Shown: positions 9,945 to 21,451, numbered from the stretch's first letter. The stretch is 64,000 nt of DNA from Accumulibacter sp. (GCA_024235715.1 JACKLW010000006.1:1-64000); one strand, 5' to 3'. Notes: generated from the sequence alone by a model not told the origin. Translations and numbers: made by a program.

Positions 9945-11279
9945 ATGAAGCATGCAAGACGATGCGCAGCCGTACTGGTGCTGAACCTGCTGGTCGCCCC
10001 TGCATTCGCCGACCAGCTGCCGTCGGAATCCAGCGAAATCGGCCACATCCGGCGAAACGCCCAGGGGCAGCTGGAAGGGGTCAGGACGCCGCCCGAGACC
10101 CCGGCAGGCGCATCGGCCGACGCTTCCGCTGCCGGCAGCAAGGCGGCGCCGGGCAAGTCTCCCGACAAGAACGCCGCGGGCGCAGCGGCAAGCGGCAGGA
10201 CCATCGTCGTCGGTCCGCAGGAGCAGATCCGCAGCATCCAGGAAGCGGCGAAGATCGCGCATGACGGCGACACCATCGAGATCCGGCCCGGCGAGTACCG
10301 CCAGCAGGCCGTCGTCTGGACGCAGGCCCGGCTGACCATCAGGGGCAGCGGCAAGCGCCCGGTGCTCGTTGCCGACGGCGCCAGCGCCGAAGGCAAGGCG
10401 CTGTGGGTGGTGCGCGACGCCGAGATGTTGATCGAGAACATCGAGTTTCGCGGCGCGCGCGTCCCCGACGGCAACGGCGCCGGCATCCGTTTCGAAAGAG
10501 GTCACCTGCGCGTCGTCCGCTGTGGCTTCTTCGACAACGAGATGGGCATCCTGACCAGCAATTTCGCCGATGCCGTGCTCGAGGTCGAGGACAGCGAGTT
10601 CGGCGAGGCGCCGAAGCTCGCCGGCTCGCTGCACCACCTGCTCTACGCGGGCAGCATCGAGCGTCTCAGCGTCCGCGGCAGCCGCTTCCAGCAGGGTTAT
10701 CTGGGCCATCTGATCAAGTCGCGGGCGCGCGAAAGCGTCATCCTCTACAACCTGCTGGTCGATGGCCCGAGCGGTCGCGCCTCGTACGAACTCGAGTTCC
10801 CGAATGGCGGGCTGGCGTGGGTGATCGGCAACGTCATCGGACAGAGCGAGCAGACCGACAATCCGGACGTGGTTTCCTACGGCGCCGAAGGTCAGCGCTG
10901 GCCGGACAACGCCCTCTATCTGGCCCACAACACGCTCTTCGATGCCCACGCCAATGGACGCTTCCTGCATGTCTGGGCCGACAAGCTGCCGCCGGGAACC
11001 GAGGTCTGGGCGCTCAACAACCTGCTTGTCGGCCATGGTGTCTTCGCGCCGCAGGCGCCCGGTCGCTACGACGGCAACGAGGTCATCAACCGCGCCATGC
11101 TCGCCGATGGCGACGGCCCGCTGTTCCGTCTGCCGAACAACTCGCCGCTGTGGGGCAAGGCCACTTCGCCGGGTTCGGTACGCGGGAAGAGCCTTACGCC
11201 GAACGCGCAATTCACGCTGCCTGCCGGCACGCGCCCGCTGCCCGCCGGCAGGCCGCTGTCGGCGGGCGCGCTGCAGTAG
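9945..11279 (+). CDS. Secreted right-handed beta-helix repeat protein, function unknown
   Basis: 444-residue exported protein. A signal peptide is visible (MKHARRCAAVLVLNLLVAPAFA, cleavage after the second AxA). It is followed by a polar segment and an Ala/Lys/Pro-rich linker near residues 35-85. From residue 86 the chain has short repeating strands like those of pectate-lyase/NosD-type parallel beta-helices (GDTIEIRPGEYRQQAVVW, IENIEFRGARVPDGNGAGIR, LRVVRCGFFDNEMGILTSNF). No polysaccharide-lyase catalytic set could be assigned, so substrate and reaction are unknown. Start chosen at the ATG before the signal peptide. Confidence 0.75.
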   Translation: MKHARRCAAVLVLNLLVAPAFADQLPSESSEIGHIRRNAQGQLEGVRTPPETPAGASADASAAGSKAAPGKSPDKNAAGAAASGRTIVVGPQEQIRSIQEAAKIAHDGDTIEIRPGEYRQQAVVWTQARLTIRGSGKRPVLVADGASAEGKALWVVRDAEMLIENIEFRGARVPDGNGAGIRFERGHLRVVRCGFFDNEMGILTSNFADAVLEVEDSEFGEAPKLAGSLHHLLYAGSIERLSVRGSRFQQGYLGHLIKSRARESVILYNLLVDGPSGRASYELEFPNGGLAWVIGNVIGQSEQTDNPDVVSYGAEGQRWPDNALYLAHNTLFDAHANGRFLHVWADKLPPGTEVWALNNLLVGHGVFAPQAPGRYDGNEVINRAMLADGDGPLFRLPNNSPLWGKATSPGSVRGKSLTPNAQFTLPAGTRPLPAGRPLSAGALQ

Positions 11280-11497
11280 CTGCGTTGGCAGCGGAGTGCC
11301 TGCCTGCCAGGGTTTGAATGCTGCGGGTGAGCGTCTGCCTCGGCGTTGATCCCGGGCGCGTGGCGTGGCGCGGAATTGCCGGTTCATTTAACGCCCGGGC
11401 CCTGCTAACCTCCGGCTTTTCGTCCACCTGCCCCTGCCGCTCGCTGGCGAGTGGCGGCCAGACGAGGCCAACAGATCCACACCACCAGGAGGCGACC

Positions 11498-12658
11498 ATG
11501 CTCGATACGCCCGACCAGCACCAGGACATTCGCGACGCCGTTCGCGACCTCTGCCGGCAGTTTCCGGACGCGTATTTTCGCCAGATCGACGCGCAGCGCG
11601 GCTATCCGGAGGCCTTCGTCGACGCGCTGATCGGCGCCGGCTGGCTGTCGGCGATGATTCCCGAGGAATACGGCGGCTCGGGGCTCGGGCTGACCGCGGC
11701 GAGCGTGATCATGGAGGAGATCAACCGCAGCGGCGGCAACGCCGGCGCCGTGCATGGCCAGATGTACAACATGGGCACCCTGCTGCGCAGCGGCAGTACG
11801 GCGCAGAAAGCGAAATACCTGCCCGACATCGCTGCCGGCAGGCTGCGCATCCAGTCGATGGCGGTCACCGAGCCGGGCGCCGGCACCGACACCACGCGCA
11901 TCAAGACCATCGCGCTGAAGAAGGACGGCCGCTACGTGGTCAATGGGCAGAAGGTCTGGATCTCGCGCGTGCAGCACTCGGACCTGATGATCCTGCTGGC
12001 GCGCACGACGCCGCTCGCCGAGGTGGCGAAGAAGTCAGCCGGCATGTCGATCTTCATCGTCGATCTGCGGCAGGCCATCGGCAACGGCCTGAGCGTGCAG
12101 CCGATCGCCAACATGGTCAATCACGAAACCAACGAGCTGTTCTTCGACAACCTGGAGATTCCGGAAGAGAACCTGATTGGCGAGGAGGGCAAGGGCTTCC
12201 GCTACCTTCTCGAAGGGCTCAACGCCGAGCGCGCGCTGATCGCTGCCGAGTGCATCGGCGACGGCTACTGGTTCGTCGACCGGGCCAGTCGCTACGCCAG
12301 GGAACGGGTCGTCTTTGACCGGCCGATCGGGCAGAACCAGGGGGTGCAGTTCCCGATCGCCGACGCCTTCATCGAAGTCGAGGCGGCCAACCTGATGCGC
12401 TTCAAGGCCTGCGCGCTGTTCGACGCGCTGCAGCCGTGCGGCGCCGAGGCGAACATGGCCAAGTACCTTGCCGCCAAGGCCGCGTGGGAAGCGGCGAATG
12501 TCTGTCTGCAGACGCACGGCGGCTTCGGCTTCGCCACCGAGTACGACATCGAGCGCAAGTTCCGCGAGACGCGCCTGTATCAGGTGGCGCCGATCTCGAC
12601 CAACCTGATCTTTTCCTACGTTGCCGAGCACCTGCTCGGGCTGCCGCGCTCCTTCTAG
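11498..12658 (+). CDS. Acyl-CoA dehydrogenase
   Basis: FAD flavoprotein of 386 residues for alpha,beta-dehydrogenation of an acyl-CoA. The start is the ATG after CCAGGAGGCGACC. Family signatures: the FAD-contact motif MAVTEPGAGTDTTRIKT near residue 125, the C-terminal helical domain with FDRPIGQNQGVQFPIAD, and LQTHGGFGFATEYDIERKFRE near residue 335. The catalytic base and chain length are not predictable from this alone. It lies 10 bases upstream of a class III CoA-transferase gene, so the two probably form a small operon for activation and oxidation of one organic acid. Confidence 0.9.
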   Translation: MLDTPDQHQDIRDAVRDLCRQFPDAYFRQIDAQRGYPEAFVDALIGAGWLSAMIPEEYGGSGLGLTAASVIMEEINRSGGNAGAVHGQMYNMGTLLRSGSTAQKAKYLPDIAAGRLRIQSMAVTEPGAGTDTTRIKTIALKKDGRYVVNGQKVWISRVQHSDLMILLARTTPLAEVAKKSAGMSIFIVDLRQAIGNGLSVQPIANMVNHETNELFFDNLEIPEENLIGEEGKGFRYLLEGLNAERALIAAECIGDGYWFVDRASRYARERVVFDRPIGQNQGVQFPIADAFIEVEAANLMRFKACALFDALQPCGAEANMAKYLAAKAAWEAANVCLQTHGGFGFATEYDIERKFRETRLYQVAPISTNLIFSYVAEHLLGLPRSF

Positions 12659-12668
12659 GAAGTCTGCC

Positions 12669-13847
12669 ATGCGTCCACTCGACGGCATCACCGTGGTCAC
12701 CCTCGAACACGCCATTGCCGCCCCCTTCTGCACCCGCCAGCTGGCCGACCTCGGCGCCCGCGTGATCAAGGTCGAACGTCCGCACACCGGCGATTTCGCG
12801 CGCGCCTACGACGAGCGCGTGCGCGGCCTGGCATCGCATTTCGTGTGGACCAACCGCTCGAAGGAGAGCCTGACGCTCGACGTCAAGCATCCCGAGGCGC
12901 AGGCCATCCTGCTGCGCCTGCTCGAACAGGCAGACGTGCTGGTACAGAACCTCGCCCCCGGCGCCGCGGCACGTCTCGGCCTGTCGTACGACGCGTTGCG
13001 CGAGCGCCACCCGCGGCTGATCGTCTGCGACATCTCGGGCTACGGCAGCGACGGACCGTATCGTGACAAGAAAGCCTACGACCTGCTGATCCAGAGCGAG
13101 TCGGGCTTCCTTTCGGTGACCGGTCTGCCCGACGCGCCGGCCAAGGCCGGCTGCTCGATCGCCGACATCTCGGCCGGCATGTACGCCCAGAGCAACATCC
13201 TGGCGGCGCTGCTGCAGCGTGGCCGGAGCGCGCGCGGCTGCCACATCGAGGTGTCGATGCTCGAAAGCATGGTCGAGTGGATGAGCTATCCGCTTTACTA
13301 CGCTTTCGACGGCGCCAACCCGCCGCCGCGTGCCGGTGCTGCGCACGCGACGATCTTCCCCTACGGCCCGTTTGCCGCCGGCGACGGCAGGACGGTGATG
13401 CTCGGCCTGCAGAACGAGCGCGAATGGCAGGTGTTCTGCGCGCGCGTGCTCGAACGCCCCGATCTGGCCAGCGATCCCCGTTTTTCGTCCAACCCGCTGC
13501 GCACCCAGGCGCGCGACGAACTCCAAGCGCTGATCGACGCCAGCTTTGCGCGGCTGACTTCCGAGCAGCTGATCGCACGGCTCGACGCGGCACAGATCGC
13601 CAACGCGCGCATGAACGACATGCACGAGGTCTGGGAGCACCCGCAGCTGAAGGCGCGTGGGCGCTGGACCGAGGTCGACACGCCGTCCGGCCCGATCCCG
13701 GCCCTGCTGCCGCCCGGAGAAGTCGACGCCTTTGCCCCGCGCATGGACGCGGTGCCGGCCCTGGGCCAGCACACGGATGCGATTCTGAGCGAACTCGGCT
13801 GGGATCAGGCGGCGATTGCCCGGCTGCGGGAGGCGGGCGCGGTCTGA
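12669..13847 (+). CDS. Class III (CaiB/BaiF) CoA-transferase
   Basis: Formyl-CoA-transferase-fold enzyme of 392 residues that moves CoA between carboxylic acids. Start ATG at 12669 (MRPLDGITVVTLEHAIAAPF). Typical marks: the early CTRQLADLGARVIKVERP stretch, LTLDVKHPEAQAILLRLL, and the active-site Asp region in VCDISGYGSDGPYRDKKAYD. It is coupled to the upstream acyl-CoA dehydrogenase. Donor and acceptor acids are unknown; homologues serve succinyl-, benzylsuccinyl-, mesaconyl- and oxalyl-type substrates. Confidence 0.92.
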   Translation: MRPLDGITVVTLEHAIAAPFCTRQLADLGARVIKVERPHTGDFARAYDERVRGLASHFVWTNRSKESLTLDVKHPEAQAILLRLLEQADVLVQNLAPGAAARLGLSYDALRERHPRLIVCDISGYGSDGPYRDKKAYDLLIQSESGFLSVTGLPDAPAKAGCSIADISAGMYAQSNILAALLQRGRSARGCHIEVSMLESMVEWMSYPLYYAFDGANPPPRAGAAHATIFPYGPFAAGDGRTVMLGLQNEREWQVFCARVLERPDLASDPRFSSNPLRTQARDELQALIDASFARLTSEQLIARLDAAQIANARMNDMHEVWEHPQLKARGRWTEVDTPSGPIPALLPPGEVDAFAPRMDAVPALGQHTDAILSELGWDQAAIARLREAGAV

Positions 13848-13886
13848 CAGCCGTGGCTCGGCGGAGTGCAGCCCGCCGAGCCTGGA

Positions 13887-14498
13887 GCAACGGGGTCGGT
13901 ACAGGCGTGGAACCGACGCCATGGGCGAAGCGGCCATCTGTTTCAGGGACGGTTCAAAGGTATCCTGGTGGATCGGGATGGCTACCTGCTCGAGCTGGGC
14001 CGGTAGGTCGTGTTCAACCCGGTCCGGGCGGGGATGGTCGATGAGCCCGCACAATGGCCCTGGCGCAGTCGCCGAGCGATGCCCGGAGCGGCGCCGGTTG
14101 CGCATTGGCTGTCGGTGGATCGACTTCGCGGGCAGTTTGGGCAAGGCAGGGAACAGGCACGTCGCCGCTACCGGGATTTCGTTCCCGAAGGCAAAGGCTG
14201 TGGCATTTGGGCTGGCTTGCGCCAACGGATTTACCTCGGCGACGTGTCCTTCGTCGAGCGCATGCAGGCGAGGGCGAGAATGGCGGGGGACAGTCTGAGC
14301 GTTCCACGGGCGCAGCGCCGCTCACCGCCGGAGGCGTTGACAGCATTCCTGGCCCGTCATGACGGGAGAAATGCGGGTAGCGTGGCCGCCTACGCGACCG
14401 GCGCATACAGCCACCGTGAAATTTCGGAAGAATTTGCCGTGCACCTGGCTACGGTCGGACGGATCGTACGAGGCGCAATGCAACGATGCGACACCTGA
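13887..14498 (+). pseudogene. REP-associated tyrosine transposase (RAYT/Y1-Tnp) remnant
   Basis: In one frame, VQAWNRRHGRSGHLFQGRFK leads into GILVDRDGYLLELGR, then a TAG at 14004-14006, then VVFNPVRAGMVDEPAQWPW. Intact RAYT proteins have a residue such as Tyr where the TAG stands. The N-terminal part with the HUH metal-binding motif is absent, since the preceding bases belong to the CoA-transferase end. The C-terminus keeps a helix-turn-helix (YSHREISEEFAVHLATVGRI). The gene is therefore 5'-truncated and carries a nonsense codon, so it cannot make an active transposase. Confidence 0.85.
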
Positions 14499-14530
14499 CC
14501 CTGGCTCGCTGCTGCTGCGGGGGGTGGGGG

Positions 14531-14557
14531 GGGGCGACGCTGGCCCCTGGCTTTTTT
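14531..14557 (+). terminator. Possible Rho-independent terminator
   Basis: GGGGC and GCCCC form a five-base GC stem around a seven-base loop, followed by TGG C and a run of six T. It lies just after the transposase remnant and before the glutathione transferase gene. The stem is short, so the call is tentative. Confidence 0.4.
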
Positions 14558-14649
14558 CTTCCGGTACATGACGATATTATGAAGTCCCTGGTCGGGCGCA
14601 AGAGTCGTGTCCTCAACAGTCCCGGCTCGACATCTCAGAAAGGCGACAA

Positions 14650-15267
14650 ATGAACAAACTGAAGCTGACCTATTTCGACTTTTCCGGCGGACGGGCAGAG
14701 CCTGCGCGGCTGGCCATGCACATCGGCGGAATTCCGTTCGAGGACTACCGCTTTGCGCCTGGCGATTTTGCCGAGGTCCGCAAGGCGACGCCGCTGAATC
14801 AGGTTCCGACCCTGCACGTCAATGATGTGCAGATAACGCAGAGTGACGCGATTACCCGCTATGTCGGAAAACTGGCGGGCCTGTATCCCGAAGATGCTTT
14901 TCAGGCTCTGCTGTGTGACGAGGTGATGGGCGCGCTCGAAGACATCAACATCAAGATAGGGGCGACCTTCGGGCTGCAGGGAGACGACCTGAAGAAGGCG
15001 CGTGAGGCCCTGGTGGAAGACCCGTTGCCGCGGTATTTGCGATGGCTCCAGACTCAGCTCGACAGCCATGGCGGAGCGTTTCTCGCGGACAATCGCCTGA
15101 CCATCGCCGACCTCAAGGCCATCGTTACCCTTCGCTGGCTGAGTTCCGGGAAGCTGGATCACATCCCTGGCGATCTGGTCGAGGCAGTGGCACCGAAACT
15201 CAAGGACTATGCGGATCGCGTCGCCAGTCTTCCTGCCATCGCGCAATTCTACGCAAATCCGGGTTGA
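14650..15267 (+). CDS. Glutathione S-transferase (sigma/alpha-like)
   Basis: 205-residue soluble protein with the two-domain GST plan. The N-terminal thioredoxin-like domain has LTYFDFSGGRAEPARLAMHI, whose early Tyr is the likely glutathione-activating residue. The glutathione-site motif is NQVPTLHVNDVQITQSDAI. The C-terminal helical domain carries LTIADLKAIVTL. AGAAAGGCGACAA precedes the ATG. The substrate is unknown. The gene stands alone and converges on the tetR gene. Confidence 0.9.
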   Translation: MNKLKLTYFDFSGGRAEPARLAMHIGGIPFEDYRFAPGDFAEVRKATPLNQVPTLHVNDVQITQSDAITRYVGKLAGLYPEDAFQALLCDEVMGALEDINIKIGATFGLQGDDLKKAREALVEDPLPRYLRWLQTQLDSHGGAFLADNRLTIADLKAIVTLRWLSSGKLDHIPGDLVEAVAPKLKDYADRVASLPAIAQFYANPG

Positions 15268-15434
15268 TCGTGAGGCAGCCGCGCATCAGTCCCGGCCGGA
15301 TCGCTGCACGATCTGCAGTGACGGTCCGGCGGTCGGGTTTCATTACGAAAGCGTGAAGCAATCCAGGGCCGCAATCGACGGCGCATGTGACCTTCACGAT
15401 CTGCTGCGCCTGGTCGCTGGTGCCAGGACAGCGC

Positions 15435-16064
15435 TCATGGCCTGTCTTTTTCCAGCGCGGTTTGCGGCGCCAACGAGTGCATTTCTGCAAGCAGCAATGC
15501 GACGGCGCGGTCGGCGAGTTCGTCGAGCGAAAGCTCCCCGTCCGCCCTATACCAGTGCTTGGACCAGTTGAGCATGCCGAAAAGCAGCAGCCGCACCGGC
15601 GACGCGGCGGACGGTATCCTGCCTGTTCGTTCGAGTTCCTCAAGCGTTTCCTGCCACGGCAGCTGATAGCGGTCGAAGGCGGCGGCGATTTCGGCGTGCG
15701 CGGCGGCGTCGAGGGCGCGGGTTTCGCCGAGCAGCATGGGCGACGGGCACTCGCCTTCCAGCAGCGTACCGAGATGGGTGCGCACCAGGACACGCAGCCG
15801 CTTCTCGGGATCGGCAATGCCGTCGATGGCGGCGAGCAGGCGGGCGTAGCCGGCATCGAGTCCGTCGACCATCGCCGCCTTGAGCAGTTCCTGCTTGCTG
15901 CGGAAGTGGTAGAAGGGGCTGCCCGAGCGCATGCCGACAGCTTCGGCGATGTCGCGCGTGGTGGTGGCGTCGAAACCCTTTTCGACGAACAGCCTCGCAG
16001 CCGCGCGCAGCAGTTCGGCGCGCCGGTTCGGTTCGGGCCCGGTTTCCTTTTTCCGTCTCGGCAT
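15435..16064 (-). CDS. TetR/AcrR-family transcriptional regulator
   Basis: 209-residue repressor-type protein. The N-terminal TetR helix-turn-helix is clear (FVEKGFDATTTRDIAEAVGM followed by RSGSPFYHFRSKQELL). The C-terminal ligand domain is unassigned. It lies 66 bases downstream of fadH on the same strand, so it may be co-transcribed with the gene it controls. TetR regulators beside fatty-acid oxidation genes commonly respond to acyl-CoA. A palindrome at 18229-18238 ahead of fadH is a candidate binding site. Confidence 0.9.
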   Translation of the reverse strand: MPRRKKETGPEPNRRAELLRAAARLFVEKGFDATTTRDIAEAVGMRSGSPFYHFRSKQELLKAAMVDGLDAGYARLLAAIDGIADPEKRLRVLVRTHLGTLLEGECPSPMLLGETRALDAAAHAEIAAAFDRYQLPWQETLEELERTGRIPSAASPVRLLLFGMLNWSKHWYRADGELSLDELADRAVALLLAEMHSLAPQTALEKDRP

Positions 16065-16130
16065 CGGCTCATACTCGTCCGTAGAGGTTTGTAGCGCGCG
16101 GCGCAGGCGAATGGTTCAGGCGATCGCTCG

Positions 16131-18212
<2,082 letters not shown>

Positions 18213-18222
18213 TCAGGATTTT

Positions 18223-18242
18223 GGAAAGCAAGCGCTTGGTTA
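18223..18242. promoter_or_regulatory. Candidate TetR operator ahead of fadH
   Basis: GGAAAGCAAGCGCTTGGTTA contains the perfect ten-base palindrome CAAGCGCTTG, extended to AAxCAAGCGCTTGxTT. It lies 35-54 bases upstream of the fadH start, where a repressor could block the promoter. The first 16 bases recur at 21452-21467. No footprint or homologous site set is available here. Confidence 0.45.
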
Positions 18243-18308
18243 TTGTTCCGGAAAGGCGGAGGTATTGCAAGAGGAGGGCAGCCAGGCGAGTTGGCGGAGA
18301 CTACGGGC

Positions 18309-20390
18309 TCAGGGCTTGTGCGACATCGCGTCTTCGACGCCGGCGGTATTCTCCAGCAGGCTGCGGGTGGCGGTCTGCAGGAAGGCTTCGAGCTTCTTCT
18401 CCAGCTCTGGCGCGAGGTCGACCGGGATGCGTTCGGCCTTCGGATCGGCGCCCAGCTGGTAGCTGTACAGGCGCGGCTCGAAACCCTTCGGCTCTATCAG
18501 GATGCGCTGTGCGCTGATCAGGGCGACGGTCTGTTCGCCGCCCGAGGGCTTGATGACGCCGATGCCGAGGTCGCCTTCCGGCAGATTGAGCAGATCCCTG
18601 CCCCAGCACTGGTGACGCACGCCGCCGCCGAGGCGGCCCATGATCGTCGGCACGACATCGACCTGCGTGCCGACATTGTGGTTGCGTTTGCCGAACTTTT
18701 CCTGGATGCCCGGGGCGATCAGCAGCAATGGCACGTTGAAGCGGAAGAGGTCCATTTCGGTCAATTGCCGGTCGCTGCCGAAGCCATGGTCGCCAACCAG
18801 GACGAACAGCGTGTCCTTGTAGTAGGGGGCATGGCGTGCCTTCTCGAAGAATTCACCGAGCGCCCAGTCGGCGTAGCGCATCGCCGTCAGGTGCTCGTCG
18901 GCGGTGCCCCGGCCGCTCACCGCCTGCACCGGAAGCGCTTTCGGCAGCGCGTAGGGGGTGTGGTTGGAGAGCGTCTGCAGCAGCGCGTAGAAGGGCCTGT
19001 CGGCAGGCAAGCGGGCCAGCTCGCGGGCCGCGCGGTCGAACATGTCCTGGTCGGAAACGCCCCAGGTGGGGTCCATGTACACCGGGTTGACGAAGTCTTC
19101 GCGGCCGATGAAATTGGTCATCCCCTGGTTGCTGAAAAAGCCGGACTGGTTGTCCCACTGGAAGTTGCCGTTGTACACGTACAGGTTGTCGTAACCGCGG
19201 GCACCGAGCAGTTGCGGCAGGCCGGAGAAGTTGTGCGCGCCTTCCGGGGTGCGCATCAGGTACTCGAAGCCGGGCAGGTTCGGGAAGCAGGCCATGGTCG
19301 CGAACATGCCCTGGTGGGTGTGCGTGCCGTTGGAAAAGAAATGGTCGAACAGCAGGCCCTCGCTGGCCAAACGGTCGAAGTTCGGCGTGATGTCGCCTGT
19401 GCCGCCGAGCGCGCCGACGAAGCGGCCGGCGAAGCTCTCCATGAGGATCACCACCACGTTGCGAATCGGCAGCGTGCCGTCGGCCGGCGGTGTGAAATCA
19501 CGGCGGATGGCGGCCTCCTCGGCGTCGACCAGCCGGTCGTGCGGTGTCAGCAACAGCTGGCGCACCGTTGCCAGCGCTTCGTCGTCGGCCATCGTCGACT
19601 GCCAGGCATTGCCACGGTGTGACGAGAAGCTGGCCTGGGCCGCGGAAATCAGCGTCAGGGTGCCGTTCAGGCCGAGCTGGTTGGCAAACATCGAATCGGT
19701 GGTGTAGGCATCGCCCCAGCGCAAAGGCGGCCCTTGCCGCAGGTGGCCGCGGGCGGCGATCACCGCCAGCAGCAGGCACAGCGAAAAGCTGCCAATCCGC
19801 CAGTACCAGCGTGCTGCGGCGTCGTGTCGCGGCGGATGGTCGTTCTCCGGTGCCGTCGGCCGGCTGCGCAGGTCGATGAACCTGAACAGCCTGGCCAGGA
19901 GCCAGGTCGCGGCGGCCCAGGCAAGCAGATAGCGGCCGACCGGAAAACCGTTCCACAGCATGCTCGCCACCGTCGCCGGGTCTTCCTCGAGATACTGGAA
20001 AACCAGGCCGTTGAGGCGCTGATGGAACTCGCGGTAAAAATCCAGTTCGCTGATGCCGAGCAACAGGGTAAGGCTGGCAAAGGCCGTCAGCCACCAGCGC
20101 AACAGGCTGCGGGCGGCCATGGCGCGGACGCTGAGCAGTGCCAGGAGCAGCGGTGCGATGCCATAGACCACCACCCGCAGATCGAAGCGCAAGCCGTTGT
20201 AGAAGGCCTCGACGAAGGTCGCGACCGGCGTGCTGCCGATCAGTTCGCGATTGTAGATCAGCAGCGCCATTCGCAAGGCGCTGTAAAGCACCAGCAGCGT
20301 GCCGGCACTGAGCAGGGTGAAAGCCAGGTGATTCTTCAGCGTCGGTTGGCTGATCGGCGACGAGCGGCTTGGCGTGATTGCGGTATTCAT
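18309..20390 (-). CDS. LtaS/MdoB-type sulfatase-fold phosphotransferase
   Basis: Inner-membrane protein of 693 residues. About five membrane helices fill residues 20-190, followed by a periplasmic alkaline-phosphatase/sulfatase-fold domain at about 300-640. Metal-site features are VVVILMESFAGRFVGALGG at its start, a Thr-rich nucleophile region (SNGTHTHQGMFATMACFP) and the late LVGDHGFGSDRQLTEMD motif. Relatives move glycerol-phosphate or phosphoethanolamine headgroups onto glycans or lipids. The acceptor here is unknown. It starts 6 bases after the end of a membrane-anchored propeller gene, so the two are very likely co-transcribed. Confidence 0.85.
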   Translation of the reverse strand: MNTAITPSRSSPISQPTLKNHLAFTLLSAGTLLVLYSALRMALLIYNRELIGSTPVATFVEAFYNGLRFDLRVVVYGIAPLLLALLSVRAMAARSLLRWWLTAFASLTLLLGISELDFYREFHQRLNGLVFQYLEEDPATVASMLWNGFPVGRYLLAWAAATWLLARLFRFIDLRSRPTAPENDHPPRHDAAARWYWRIGSFSLCLLLAVIAARGHLRQGPPLRWGDAYTTDSMFANQLGLNGTLTLISAAQASFSSHRGNAWQSTMADDEALATVRQLLLTPHDRLVDAEEAAIRRDFTPPADGTLPIRNVVVILMESFAGRFVGALGGTGDITPNFDRLASEGLLFDHFFSNGTHTHQGMFATMACFPNLPGFEYLMRTPEGAHNFSGLPQLLGARGYDNLYVYNGNFQWDNQSGFFSNQGMTNFIGREDFVNPVYMDPTWGVSDQDMFDRAARELARLPADRPFYALLQTLSNHTPYALPKALPVQAVSGRGTADEHLTAMRYADWALGEFFEKARHAPYYKDTLFVLVGDHGFGSDRQLTEMDLFRFNVPLLLIAPGIQEKFGKRNHNVGTQVDVVPTIMGRLGGGVRHQCWGRDLLNLPEGDLGIGVIKPSGGEQTVALISAQRILIEPKGFEPRLYSYQLGADPKAERIPVDLAPELEKKLEAFLQTATRSLLENTAGVEDAMSHKP

Positions 20391-20396
20391 GTCTGG

Positions 20397-21260
20397 TCAG
20401 GATTTGGCAGCGAGCCGGTCGATTTTCAGTATTCGCCGGCGCCCCTGTTCGGCGAGCAGGTAACTGCCGGAGGCAAGGGGAATGATGGTTTGCGCCGAGC
20501 GCAGGTGCTTGACGACGACCTCCAGCTTGCCTGCTGCGTCAAGCAGCAGCACGCGTGCCAGATGCGTGGCGTCTTCGGTTATCCACAGGCCGTCGGCCGT
20601 ACATTGCAGATAACCGGGGGCGTTGAGGCCGTCAGCGACGACGATGTCCGGGCCGTCGGCTTGCCACAGTTTGACCCAGCCCTTGCGCTTCTCGGTATAG
20701 AACAGCCGCCCGTCGGCACACAGGCTCACGCCCTCGCCGTCGTCCAGTCCGGCCCGCAGCACCGTAAGCTCGCCGCTGTCCGGCGCAAAACGCAGCAGCC
20801 GCCCCGGTCGCGCGTCCTCGATCGCATACAGAACCTGGCCGTCGGTCGCGATGCCCTCGACGTTTGTGGCGGCGAACAGGGTTTCGGCCTTGCCGTGGCG
20901 CAGCCACAGCACGGGCAGCGTGCCGCCCTCCTGGCCGGTCACCAGTCCATCGCGGAACATCACCTGACCGTCCGGTTTGGATAGCCCGATCAAGGCATCG
21001 CTGAGGCTGCCATCGGCCTTGAGTTCGAGGATCTTGCCCCTGCCGTCGGAGATTTCCTGGCTGACATACAAGCCGCCCTTGCCGTCCAGCGCCAGGGCGC
21101 TGACCATGGCGATATCGTCGCGATAGACCTGCACTTCCCAGCCGCTGGCCGTATTCACCGGGTAGTACTGGCGCCAGCTGGCATAGATCAGATAGAGCAG
21201 CGAGGCGCAGCCGAGCAGAACGAGGGCGCTGCGCCAGTAAGGTTTCAACGTTAACGACAT
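20397..21260 (-). CDS. Membrane-anchored six-bladed propeller (NHL/SMP-30-like) protein
   Basis: 287 residues: a short basic start, one membrane helix (residues about 11-25, SALVLLGCASLLYLIYA), then a periplasmic domain built of repeated short strands with Gly-Leu-Tyr/Leu-Tyr turns (GKGGLYVSQEI, DGQVLYAIEDARPGRLLRFA, DGRLFYTEKRKGWVKLW, ADGLWITEDATHLARV), as in SMP-30/NHL propellers. No catalytic set can be assigned. The ATG at 21260 follows GGGAGATCGGATA. It immediately precedes the LtaS-like gene and probably assists or senses for it; that role is inference. Confidence 0.7.
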   Translation of the reverse strand: MSLTLKPYWRSALVLLGCASLLYLIYASWRQYYPVNTASGWEVQVYRDDIAMVSALALDGKGGLYVSQEISDGRGKILELKADGSLSDALIGLSKPDGQVMFRDGLVTGQEGGTLPVLWLRHGKAETLFAATNVEGIATDGQVLYAIEDARPGRLLRFAPDSGELTVLRAGLDDGEGVSLCADGRLFYTEKRKGWVKLWQADGPDIVVADGLNAPGYLQCTADGLWITEDATHLARVLLLDAAGKLEVVVKHLRSAQTIIPLASGSYLLAEQGRRRILKIDRLAAKS

Positions 21261-21451
21261 TATCCGATCTCCCGGGAGGACAACAAGAAGGCGCTGGTGC
21301 AACATGCTGCCTGCGAGGCGGCAAAAGACACGGTGCGCCCACCCAAGGCGGTCTCCTCGCGAGGCCGGGTGCGGTGGCGAAGCCAACGACCGATGTGGCG
21401 GCTTCCTACAGAGGACGAAGGATTATCGCCGACTATCGCGTTGGCACGCGC

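Noticed and set aside
9786-11387. A 533-codon minus-strand frame opposite the beta-helix gene
   Set aside because: No motif; Arg/Gln/Asp-rich mirror of the signal-peptide-bearing plus-strand protein.
12402-14225. A 607-codon minus-strand frame across the CoA-transferase and transposase remnant
   Set aside because: No domain, biased composition, and the opposite strand has two recognisable products.
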